DNA of 64,000 nt from Capsaspora owczarzaki ATCC 30864. Lineage: Eukaryota; Opisthokonta; Filasterea. Each line of letters starts with the position of its first letter. The first letter of the stretch is position 1. The stretch covers positions 2,023,181-2,087,180 of the forward strand of contig NW_011887292.1 in the NCBI RefSeq assembly GCF_000151315.2. Reading direction: 5' to 3'. Below, piece after piece: positions 10,919-23,749 of this stretch. The position numbers and the translations under genes are program-made. The notes beneath the pieces are model-generated. The model searched no databases. It was not told the DNA's origin and saw nothing but the letters and a program-made list of their open reading frames with translations.

Positions 10919-13900
10919 CTATCGGCGGGCATCAGGCGCAGGTTGGAGGGTGCTGCTTTTGCCCCCGCGGCTTGAGCGACTGCTCGAGCTGGAAGGAGCG
11001 GCGTTTTGGCTTGGTCTCGCACCGCCTGGAAGAGTGCTGCTACGAGTTCCATTGGCACTGCGACTGTCGCCTTGAGCTGATGCGCGTTGTTGCGGAGCGT
11101 TGGCGGTACTGTTGCTGCTGTTGTTATTCGTGCTGCTGCTGCTGCTGTTGCTGTTGTTGTTGTTGTTACTGCTGTTGTTGTTATTGTTGTTGAGCGTCCA
11201 GAAGCGACGGAAGGTAAACTCAACAAAAGCGTGATGCGCGCGCGGATTGGCCATGAGCTCTCGAACCTCACCAGGATTTTGCTGAGAAACATGAAGCGCT
11301 TGCGGCAAATCATCAAAGTTGCTGGTATCCTCCTCGGTCCGCACGTCGGGGACAAACGGGGCAGGCAACGTGTGCAAATCGGCTGACCAGTCGATCGAGG
11401 CAAAAAATGGGTGCATTTTAATGTGCTCGACCGTCTCCCGGCCGAGACGATCGGAGGATTCACAGCAGAGCCGGGAGATGAGGTCTTTGGACTCGCGCGA
11501 AATCTTTGCCCGCGGGGGGATTTGCAACGTCGCACGCCAGTTGAGAACCTTGCGTTTGGTTTCCGCAGAGGTTTGCGAGCAAAACGGGGCGTAGCCCATC
11601 AGCATTTCGAACAAGATGATTCCCATCGACCACCAGTCGCACTCTTTGCCGTAGCCTGTGCGCTGCAGAATTTCTGGCGCGATATAGTTGGGCGTTCCGA
11701 CGAGCGAATGCGCCTGCGATCGTAGTCGCCTCATTTGCTCCTGGCGTTCAGTGAGCCCTGTTGGCGTGCCTGGGGCGCTGGCATCATTCTGCGCAGCCGC
11801 AGCCAAGGCACCGCCATGGGTTGCTGGTGGACTGCTGGGCGCGGGTGAAACCGACGGCGGTGAAGAGGCGCCGTTCGCAAGGGACGCGGCAATGGCCGCG
11901 GACGCGCTGACGGTGGCTGCATCGGGCTCCTTGTAATAGGCCGAGTCGTGCGTTGAACGGAAGCCGGTGCTCAGGCCAAAATCGGTCAGCTTGATGTGAC
12001 CGCGACGGTCGATGAGAATGTTGTCGGGCTTGATGTCGCGGTGCGAAAACCCCATCTTGTGCACAGAATCGATGGCCATGACCATTTCAGCAATGTAAAA
12101 TCGCGACATGTCTTCCGAGAAGGTGTTGAGCTTCATGAGCAACGACATCATGTCACCCCCAGGAACATACTCCATCACAAGGTAGAGCTTTGTTTCGTCC
12201 TGGAACGAGTAGAAGAGCTTGACGACCCACTCATTGTCGGCCTCGGCGAGAATGTCACGTTCGGCCTTGACGTGGGCCAGCTGGTGCTTGCGCAGCACAT
12301 CCGCTTTACGAAGCGTCTTCATTGCGTAGACATGGGCATCGTCGACCTTGCGAACGAGGGTAACCTCTCCGAAAGCGCCGACTCCGATCTTCTTGACGGT
12401 CGTGAACATGGACTTGTCCAGCTTGACGCGTTTGAGTCGGATGTACTCTGATTCCTTCATGCGGAGGATGCGACGCAACTGGGTCTTTTGAACATCGGTC
12501 AGGTCCATCTTGGCCATCTCAATCTCGAGCTGGTCTCGCCGTTTGTTGCGCTCGTAGCACGCCTTCATCAGGTTTTCAAAGTGCTGCTCAATGTAAAACT
12601 TGACGACAGAGGCCTTTTCCAGGATGCGGGCCGGCACAGGAACGTTTTCATTTTCAGCAGCAACTGTCGCGGCATCTGGGACGTGGTGACCAGCAACAGC
12701 AGCAGCAGCAGCAGCAGTCGGAGGTGGGGAGACGGGCTGCGTCGAAGCGACAATTCCTGCCGCCGCGGCCGCCGCCGCAGCAGCAGCAGCCGCAGCAGTG
12801 ATTGGAGGCAAATCGGCGGAACTCGGTGCAGGTGACCCATCTGTTGGTGCATCCTCGATGCTGCGCGCGCGGACTGAATTGAGAAGGGGAGGATCGCGGT
12901 TGATGGCGACACGGTACTCGGGCAGACGCTTGGTGTTGGAAACACGAACTGGAGGGGGCGATGACGAATCTGCAAGTCGATCGTTGAGTGATGCAATGAC
13001 CACCGTGTCGCGGCGTGGGGATGCAGGCTGAGCTTGCTGGGGCTGGGCGTGGTGCAGGGGCCCAACGTCATGCGCATGCCCGTCTCCATCGGTGGCGGCT
13101 GGCGATGGCACCGCGCCACCATCACCCGACTGAGGATCTCGCTCGTAAGTTTTGATGGACGCTCGAATGGTGTCAAGTCGGCGCGACGAGAGGGAGGCAG
13201 CGGCGGGCGACCCCGCCACAACAGCGCCGCCGAGATGGGAGGTTGAGGATGTAACGCCACCCAGCGTGAGAACGGGCAAGTTGGTTTCAGACATTGGCGT
13301 CGTGGAGGACGGTCGGCTTGACGGAGATGCGAGGGGTGAGGCGGAGGCGGGTTGGGACCAAGCTTCTGGATTGTACAGTGGTGGTGGTGGTTGCTGCTGT
13401 TGCTGTTGCTGTTGCTGGTGTTGTGACTGTTGCTGTTGCCGTTGTTGTTGCTGCTGCTGTTGTTGCTGCTGGAGCCGACGTTCGTCTTGCTGGTGTTGTG
13501 CAGACAAGGAGGCGGCGGCGGATGCAATGTTTGCACTGCTCTTTGCAGCAACCACAGCGCGTTGAGCGGCTATGGCAGCATCGATACTGTTAATGCTAGT
13601 TGGAAGGTGTGGCGTGGTAGTGTTGGGGAGCGGACTGCTGCTGATACCAGCTCTGCTGCTTCCGAGCAAGTTTTGCGCAGGGTGTTGTTTGTGGCTTGCA
13701 CGCGCAGCAGCAGTATGGTGGTCAGGGGTGTTGACCGTGGCTCCGGCGGCATCAAATCCTGGCACGTACTGCATCTGCGACACGTGTAGGTCGGACGGCA
13801 TCCCGGGCGAGGTCACGGATGTCGTCGCCGGGAAGGGCACATTCATGCCATGTATTGGGGAGACATGCTGGTAAAGCGGGGACGACGTCGAAACGCTGCC

Positions 13901-14086
13901 ATAGAGTGCAGAAGAATAATGCACACCGCCTTGGTGTGGCATTGGCGCGGCGTGGTCGGCTACGGATGGGGTAAACGACCGTGGAGAAAGTGGTGCACCA
14001 GCGCGCTGCGGGGTCACGGACTGTGGCAGCGATAGCGGATGTGCCTGTGTCTGTGCAAACGACATGGATGGCAAAGCAGAAACTGC

Positions 14087-14130
<44 letters not shown>

Positions 14131-14536
14131 TGGACGGTGCGAGCGCGTGTCCCTGCGGTGCGGGCGATGCGGATGCGGATGCGGTTGTGGTTGTGCGGTT
14201 CGGAGTCATTGGGCCCTCGGTGCTGCTGCCGCTGTTGCTGCCTGCGCCGGCCTGGCCCTGTTGGAGCAGCAGTCCCTGGCTACTGCCGACGATGGGCGAG
14301 TCGACACGGAGTGGGTCGAGGCTCATTCGGATGCGCTCGATCGCGACTTGGTATTGCGGCAGCTGAGCAAACTGCGGTGGGAAGCTACCATGTTGCTGCT
14401 GCTGTGCCACTGGAGACGGCGACTGCTGCTGATGATGCTGTTGTTGTTGTTGTTGCTGCTGCTGTTGTTGTTGTTGTTGTTGTTGCTGCTGCTGCTGATG
14501 GTGCTGAGAGTAGGGCGGCGCCGGGGTTGCGTACAT
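10919..14536 (-). CDS. LATS: LATS/Warts-type NDR-family protein kinase (Hippo pathway)
   Basis: Single-exon gene for a 1205-residue AGC-family kinase of the NDR/LATS branch, the Hippo-pathway kinase that phosphorylates Yorkie/YAP. The N-terminal half is low complexity with long Gln and Ala runs and has a PPLY (PPxY) WW-domain ligand within QQPPPPLYNPEAW. A MOB1-binding N-terminal regulatory helix (VVKFYIEQHFENLMK) precedes the kinase domain (~709-1058): glycine loop GVGAFGEV, HRDIKPDN catalytic loop, DFG, an alanine/serine/proline-rich insert before the activation segment AHSLVGTPNYIAPE (~943), and the AGC hydrophobic motif FVEFTFRRFW (~1110). LATS rather than NDR is favoured by close identity through ERDILAEADNEWVVKL, GGDMMSLL and the activation segment. 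I see no UBA domain like that of human LATS1. The start is the first ATG of the long frame. Confidence 0.93.
13380..13480. repeat. CAG/CTG-type coding repeat in LATS (polyglutamine)
   Basis: Interrupted TTG/CTG triplets on the plus strand encode Gln runs in the LATS N-terminal region. Similar tracts lie at 14092-14129, encoding Ala in the LATS frame, and at about 14430-14505, encoding Gln. Triplet expansions like these are expected to vary in length. Confidence 0.85.
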
Positions 14537-17474
<2,938 letters not shown>

Positions 17475-17631
17475 ACTTGACGAGTCTTTGAAATTGTCTT
17501 TGTCAATAATCTGCTCAATACAGTTTTCACTGTCTCCTCTATCCAAGTGCTTTTCACAACGTTTCTTTACTTTTTTTGAGTTGCTATTCTGATTTGCAGT
17601 GTTCTGATATGCCGGGTTGAAGGTGGTGGTG

Positions 17632-17637
17632 TTTATT
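17632..17637 (-). terminator. Polyadenylation signal of the mitochondrial S15 gene
   Basis: AATAAA on the minus strand begins 6 nt after the MRPS15 stop codon, in the short gap shared with the convergent polyubiquitin gene. Confidence 0.5.
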
Positions 17638-17642
17638 CTGGA

Positions 17643-18855
17643 TCAACGCTTCTGAACGAGCTGAACATATTCTGCTTGCTCGGCAGCGCGCCAGTCGTGG
17701 CGTGCCTTCGGGACTTGGTGTCCGCGCGAGGACTTCTTGCTCTTGGAGCGTGCCACGCGCGCTTGCCGTGCTCGCTCGAACGAGTCGTACTTGTTGGCGG
17801 GGACGATGGTCTTGAGGCCGAGGGTTTTGAGGGTGACAAAGTATCGCTGAACGTCCTGGCGTTGCAGATAGAGCAACATGCGCCGTCGTCGCGCTGCAAG
17901 CAGCATCAACGTTCGTCGTGCGCGGTGGTCTTTGCTGCGGCCGATGGTCTTCGAGTTGAGGTGTTGAATTAATTGCTGAATCCGAATGGAGAGCATCGCA
18001 ACTGTTCAAGCAAAGCACACAACTCATCACAGGTCAGGAAAACACGCCCAATGTTCTCAAAGCAAATCAAAGGCACGCAAACGCATGATTGGCCCCACCC
18101 CGAAACCAAAACCAATTCAAACCAATCCAAAAACAAAAAAACCAAAAACAAAACCAAAACTTCACCTCCCCCCTCAAAAAATCCAAATAACAAAACCCGC
18201 TCAAAGCTCAAAGCTCACCTTGAACTTCGGCCGACCCGGTATCATGTGTATGACGCTGCAGATCTGCGGCAACTTCGCGCTTGCGGAGGGTCACGACTTC
18301 GGTTTGAGTGCCCATGTGAACAGAGAGGGCTTGGGAAAGCGCTGGCGAGCTTCGGACAAAGTCCTCGACTGACTGCGAGCTGACAATGTTGGGCAGCAGG
18401 GCAGTCGAGCCTTCTCGGCGCAGACTGACCTTGGTGAGGTCGACGGGATGCTTGGCCTCAAACTCCATCGTGGCGACGTGGTGCTTGAACTTGCCGCCCG
18501 TCAGACGGTCGTGCTCCTTGCCAACGACGGGCAGGAACTTGGTTTGCCGATCGGCAGCCGAAAGGGTCTCGGCAACATAACGGGCGGTGGCTGCCCGCTC
18601 GTCCGCGTTCGAGTTGGTGGCGGATTCGGCCTCCAACTTGTCCAGCTTGGCCTTCAAGCGGTCAAAGTCGCGCAGGCGTGTCCGGGCCTCTGGCGTCGAC
18701 AAGCGCGATGACACTGACAGGTCGAGTTCCGGGATGTCTGCACGGTACGCATTCTCAATCTTGGGTGGCGACTTGAGCTTGCGGAGGACGCCTGGTTTCG
18801 GCGGCTGCTGCTTGATGCGCGGGCGATACGTGCCTCCAACTGCCAAGCCAGACAT
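17643..18855 (-). CDS. MRPS15: Mitochondrial small-subunit ribosomal protein S15 (uS15m)
   Basis: Two exons, 18855-18219 and 18001-17643, join in frame (donor GTGAGC) to give 331 residues. The C-terminal third carries the S15 fold: LIQHLNSK, the signature DHRARRTLMLLAARRRRMLLYLQ and RYFVTLKTLGL. S15 binds the central domain of small-subunit rRNA. Residues 1-210 are a long, charged extension starting MSGLAVGGTYRPRIKQQPPK, basic near the front, which fits a mitochondrial import sequence plus an organelle-specific extension. Cytosolic uS15 lacks such an extension and differs in sequence. The start is the first ATG after an in-frame non-ATG codon. No upstream exon is evident. Confidence 0.85.
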
Positions 18856-19493
18856 GTACACAAAAAGCCAAACAAGCAGTCAGCGGGGACACAAGCAAAA
18901 GGCGGACAAGCGAAAGGGGGAGAAAAGGCGAGATCGCAGCCTCTTTTTCCTTCTAGATAAGAGTCTCCATGTCAAAAGTGCGACCCGTGCTGAACAGCCA
19001 GGAATGGCGTGTTGAGCAGCCCTCTCTCCCCGCGTCCCCTTTCTTTCCGTTAGCAGGAGGGGGAAGGCGAGCAGGGGGCCTGCTGGCTGCACAAGACCGC
19101 GTGCAAAAAGTACAGGCTCCTTTCCTTCTCTTGCCCTCCTCCCCGCTCTGTGCCTCGACATTCAGGAGCCAAGGCGACGCTCTTACATCGTGCAGGAGGA
19201 GCAATTGTACATGCTGATGATGCGACACAGGCCAAGGCGACCCGAGCCGCGACTGCCTTCGGAGCAGCAGCAGCAGTCAGTGAGCCGATTGAAAGCATTC
19301 ACAAAAGAGAACAATGACTGACTGGAGACTGCCGAATGCTCGCTGTTCTAGCACGAGACACTCTTATGCTGAACACATATTGTCGGATGTTTCTGGATAC
19401 GGGGATTGTGAGTCTGATAAAGCAAAGTCCATGATCCAGTCTGTTTTTTTGTGTTTTGTTTTTGTGTGTCAAGTTGTGAATTTGGTGCGCACC
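18856..19493. promoter_or_regulatory. Divergent intergenic region between MRPS15 and the FLASH-like gene
   Basis: About 640 bp between two divergent start codons. It contains a pyrimidine-rich stretch and CAG repeats near 19266. No TATA box or other gene is recognisable, so I treat it as the paired promoter region. Confidence 0.4.
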
Positions 19494-20233
19494 ATGGCGA
19501 GCGCTGCATCGTCAGAGGCAGACAAGATGGACTTGTACGGCGATCTCGAGGCACCTGCTCAGCCAAGCAGCTCGACGGCCTCGGTCGGTGAAGCGACGGC
19601 AGCCACCAGTAGTAGTAGCAAGCTCGAGTATGGCATGGAAACGTATGCCGAGGTAAACCTTGCCTTGATGCACACGTTTCCTCGTCTCAGCCATGTCGAT
19701 ACCGATGAGAAATGAAGCTTAGGTTGTTGTCAGATGCGGGATCTGCTCTTTCATTCGAGCGATCGCGCTGTGGCTCACAGCCACCAACTCACCCGCCAAT
19801 TTTGTTCTTGGGCGTGCTTCCTCACAGGTCTACAATCGCGCCGAGGCAGCCCAGCGTGCTCTTGAAGAATTGCGCGCGCGATTCACCGTTGTCGAGAGCG
19901 AGGTATGTTCATGCACACATGTTGATTGTCTGTTTGTTGCCTGAGCAAGCTTGCCAACTTCACACGCACACCTTCTCCCGTCCCTTGCGTCCCTAGAACA
20001 AAAAGCTTGCTCAGCAAAACACCGCGCTCAAGAAGAACATTTCGTGCTTGTTCAACACGGCCAAGGCGGAGCTCAAACGCCAGACGCTTCAACTCGATCA
20101 ACAGCAGAAAGACCTGGACGCACACCGGCAAAGACAGCTGGCTCAGCGTCACCGAGCCCCAACACATCCGCCTGCCGCCACATCAGGTGCCTCATCGAGC
20201 ATTCCACCCCAAGAGGGCGCTCGGCACTCCTAG
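19494..20233 (+). CDS. Small coiled-coil protein resembling the FLASH (CASP8AP2) N-terminus
   Basis: Three phase-0 exons (19494-19652, 19828-19902, 19997-20233) give 156 residues. The N-terminus has an acidic MDLYGDLE motif. A helical segment runs from about residue 54 to 125 and contains QQNTALKKNISCLFNTAKAE. It resembles the conserved segment of animal FLASH, NQSLKKNISALIKTARVE, which follows a DIYAGLD motif. FLASH works with U7 snRNP protein LSM11 in histone pre-mRNA processing. The resemblance is to the FLASH N-terminal coiled coil only; the large remainder of animal FLASH is absent. The assignment rests on short motifs and memory, so another KKNIS-type coiled-coil family is possible. The C-terminus is low complexity. 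Confidence 0.6.
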
Positions 20234-20479
20234 GTTGGGCCTGACTTTAGCCACAGCGAACTATTCAATCCGCACAATCGGAGCAACCACAAATTTTTCG
20301 CAAGTCTTGCGGCGTCTGATTCTGGAGGAATGCTTCTATTCAATTGACAAGACACTAAATCAGCAGCGACACAAGATTACTCGCGATCAGCGATTTAAAA
20401 AAAAACAAAAAAACAAACGAAAGCAAAAGAAAAATCAGAGCGCTTGGTTTTCTTTCCACGCTTGCGCGGCGCAAGTGGA

Positions 20480-22039
20480 TCATGCGCTTCCATACATCAA
20501 GCTGCTGACCACGGTAAAGCACCACATTGACTCGTTCTCCCATCGCATTGTTTGGTTTTCTGCAAGTCGAACGCAAAAAACCCAAAACAAATCAAAATTC
20601 CGAGCCAAAGCTTCAATCATACAATCAACCGTCGCGCGCGCTCCCAACATGCTTACCGTCCGTCTCCTTGTCGTACAAGCATCCACTAGAAATGTGCGAT
20701 CCAGCGTTTCGCTTCTGAATCAAAATGGCAGTTACTGTGGTTGTTGCAAATACATGTTGAGTGATTTGGCATGTCACGATCGCCACAACAAGCATCAAAG
20801 CGTTCGCCAGCCATTGGATGGCAACAAAGCAGCAGCAAGGAATCATGGTCCAATGTCGTACGTACCGGAAAACTTGTACGGCAGGTGAGGGCCCACAAGC
20901 GCGTTAAGTTTGGTGAGCATTCGCTCAACAATGTCGGCAGACCACTGGTCGGCCTTGGATGGCTCGTACTGCATTCCACCCAGCACGGACTGCACAACCT
21001 GTTGGTCATGTCCAAAAGGAGGATTCAGTGAGCCACGCACAAACCGTCATAACTGGAGCAGAATGTGTTGGAGAGCGTGATCAGGATTCGCATTCCCCCC
21101 CCCCCATACACACTTCTCCCATGAGGGCCCCTTCCGCGTCTGCTCATCACAGCACCGCGCAACTTGTTTTCCACACTTGGCGATTGCAGAGATGAGCTCA
21201 ACACCGCAAGACAGACGAGGCATGTCGGGACTAATTCCAGAAGCTTGGCGACGCCTCATCGACAGGCCGCATGTTGGTCCCCCTGTCCTCCCTGCCCTCC
21301 ACCGCTTGCGCACACAGGCACAGGCACTCGTTCACATACAACGCGTTCAACCCACCAAGGACAGAGCGATTGTCCAGCTGCACAGCAGCCAGAGGAAGCG
21401 CAACTTTTTTTTTTTTTTTTTTTTTTTGCTGTTTTGTTGTTCGACAGTTTGCTGTTCCTGTTCCTCTTCCAGCACCCAACACGGGTGATCAAAAGCGACA
21501 CCACTTGCCACTCAGACTGCAACAAACACGACTGCGCGGGGGCGGGGCTGGCAGGGCTCGGTGCCATACGTCTGGTTGGAAGAAGGGGGTTGATGTTTGC
21601 GAAGGCTTTCAGCTGGCTTGTTGCTCCCCAGTCACGAACGTTTACCTCTTTCGACAGCCGGGGCAGATCGGCCAGCAGCTTTGCGGCTTCTACTGACTTG
21701 CTTGCGTTCTCAGGCTTGGCAGCTGCGGCAGACTGATGGAGCGGGCATACGAACGCGGTTGTCAGATTTGGGTTGCGTTTTAGCGATTCAGACGTGAAAT
21801 TTCTTACCATGAAACAAAGAAACCGTGTTTCGAGGTGGAGTGACCTGCACGAAAAATACACTGCAACGACACAATGCTGGGGGTAATCGAGGTCCTGCAC
21901 TCGTCAAATCGCGCGAAGCAACGAGGGAAAGAGCAAAAGGGGGGGGGGAAGAGAGTGAGAGGCAACCAATTTGATTGGAGTCGATTCCGAAATCATCGCA
22001 AATCCAGACCGGCAACGACCAGGCCAGCGGTGCATTCAT
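20480..22039 (-). CDS. DYNLT: Tctex-type dynein light chain
   Basis: The three 3' exons (20998-20866, 20734-20657, 20559-20480) are secure and encode a Tctex1 domain: VVQSVLGGMQYEPSKADQWS, ERMLTKL, YKFSVTAILIQKRNAGSHIS, CLYDKETD and TMRWENESMWCFTVVSS. This matches DYNLT1/3 light chains, which dimerise and link cargo to dynein intermediate chain. Upstream exons 22039-22010, 21844-21808, 21722-21646, 21377-21340 and 21230-21164 all join in frame, giving 179 residues, similar to the longer DYNLT2/DYNLT5 members. Two of these donors (GTCTGG, GTTGCG) are weak, so the N-terminal half is provisional and might include part of another transcript. The gene converges on the FLASH-like gene (246 bp between stops). 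Confidence 0.8.
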
Positions 22040-23011
22040 ATTTCATGGAGGGCATTGTAGGAAGTATACCGAGGAATATGCGAGCGGGACGTACGGACGT
22101 CAGCCCTGCTGTCCCAGGATCACGACTCTGAGCTTGTTTGCATTGCCATTGCTGTTCGTCCTCTCCGTCGCGTCTGATCGTCCACGCAAAATCAGATTTT
22201 GAGCCGAATACTCAATGCAATAGTTTACAATAAAACCGAGCTCTTGCCAAGTCGACCTTTTCATCCATTGTGCCGATAAAACCTCGATCGAAGAGTACAA
22301 TGAAGAAGAAAATCGAAAAAAAAAATACAAAATAAAAAAATCCACATTCGGTTTCTCGACGCAACTTTGTTCGCTCTCTCTTTTTACTTGTGCGTTTGTC
22401 ATCCTGCGCCCGACCCACGTCCCCCTTCGCGAATCTGTTGAACAATCATATGCCGAGCACGATTGAGTGGCGCGAGGGTGGGGCAGCAATGGAGCATCAC
22501 GTCGTACGGCCTCGGCAAAGTTGGAGGAAGAGTTGAGCGGTTGTCGTTCGGCTTGGTGCTGTGGGCTCCGTTTTTTTGCAGCTGGAGCGGCTCTGTCGGT
22601 CGCCACGACTCTCTGGTCGCCCTTTCACGGTTTCGGCATGGCTGGGGTGCGACTCTGGGGGCCCGTGCACAGGCGCCACAGGCTGGTCCTGGCCTGCGGA
22701 TTGCTGGAGCAGACGAAAGCGCTTTTTTTGTTGCATTTTCTGTTTGATTTCATGGCCGTCCGTCCCCTTCAACCGTGGGTCCTCGGCATTGTGCGGCGCT
22801 GTGCACGCTAGGCGTATGTTGCGAGGGGATGCTGGGGCCACGAGAGGAGCGACTCTGAGGCGCCCGTTTACAGCTGTGTTGAAAGCTCTTTGCTTTTTTT
22901 TTTTTTTTTTTGTCCAACCCATATGCCCGTTTCTTTTCCACTCACTTGCGCTTCTCTCTCTCTCGCTCGCTCTTGCTGTCGCCGTCGCGTGCCGAAATCA
23001 ACAGATCCACA
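22040..23011. other. Divergent intergenic region upstream of RPS14
   Basis: About 970 bp between the Tctex light chain start (-) and RPS14 (+). The 3' part ends in a T-run (22893-22910) and a CT-rich tract (22951-22978) just before the RPS14 start, resembling a pyrimidine-rich ribosomal-protein leader. A frame ending in KLRVVILGQQG near 22100 on the minus strand was considered and not called. Confidence 0.45.
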
Positions 23012-23485
23012 ATGTCTGGTGCTGCTAAGGCTTCCAAGGCTGCGGCCAAGCTCCTCAAGAAGGAGGAGAACGTCAACCTCGGCCCCCAGGTCCGCGAGGG
23101 CGAGCTCGTTTTCGGCGTCGCACACATCTATGCCTCGTTCAACGACACCTTCGTGCACGTTACCGATCTGTCTGGCCGCGAAACCATCGTCCGCGTCACT
23201 GGCGGCATGAAGGTCAAGGCTGACCGCGATGAGTCCTCCCCCTACGCTGCTATGCTCGCCGCTCAGGACGTCGCTGCCCGCTGCAAGGAGCTCGGCGTCA
23301 CTGCCCTTCACATCAAGCTCCGGGCTACCGGTGGCAACGGCACCAAGACCCCCGGCCCTGGCGCACAATCGGCCCTCCGCGCTCTTGCCCGCGCTGGCAT
23401 GAAGCTTGGCCGCATTGAGGATGTTACCCCCATCCCCACAGACAGCACCCGTCGCAAGGGTGGTCGCCGTGGTCGCCGTCTGTAA
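23012..23485 (+). CDS. RPS14: 40S ribosomal protein S14 (uS11)
   Basis: Intronless 157-residue protein matching uS11 along its whole length: [96 protein letters not shown] and the basic end KGGRRGRRL. It lies in the small-subunit platform near the mRNA exit. The start ATG follows a CT-rich leader typical of ribosomal protein mRNAs. The extra N-terminal Ala/Lys residues make it a few residues longer than the human protein. Confidence 0.97.
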   Translation: MSGAAKASKAAAKLLKKEENVNLGPQVREGELVFGVAHIYASFNDTFVHVTDLSGRETIVRVTGGMKVKADRDESSPYAAMLAAQDVAARCKELGVTALHIKLRATGGNGTKTPGPGAQSALRALARAGMKLGRIEDVTPIPTDSTRRKGGRRGRRL

Positions 23486-23684
23486 ACCGCGAGTGGGAGC
23501 CCTCCCTTCTCTCACTCTGGTTTTGCAGGTGTTTGCCTCGGTTTTTTGTTTTCTTCGCCCTCCGCCCCACTCCACTTCTGCAGCATGTTCCGGGTTTTGC
23601 TGTCGATATGTTCCCGCCCTCACGATATGACGTTGTTTTGTTGAAAAGCCAACAAGTTGGAAGACAAATACAATGTTTTCAATC

Positions 23685-23690
23685 TTTATT
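23685..23690 (-). terminator. Polyadenylation signal of the coiled-coil gene
   Basis: AATAAA on the minus strand about 60 nt downstream of the stop codon at 23750, in the convergent gap with RPS14. Confidence 0.5.
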
Positions 23691-23749
23691 TTCAATCCTT
23701 GTCGGTTTTTTTGAACGATTTTTTTTTTGGACCAACACCGCGACGGCCA

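Noticed and set aside
22087-22147. Minus-strand KLRVVILGQQG followed by TGA, considered as a small GTPase P-loop or a selenocysteine site
   Set aside because: No GKT/S follows in any frame, downstream frames close quickly, and no selenocysteine hairpin or G2-G4 motifs are visible.
22497-22922. Minus-strand frame upstream of RPS14
   Set aside because: It starts in a T-run and is Arg/Ser-rich without any recognisable motif, lying across the presumed RPS14 promoter.
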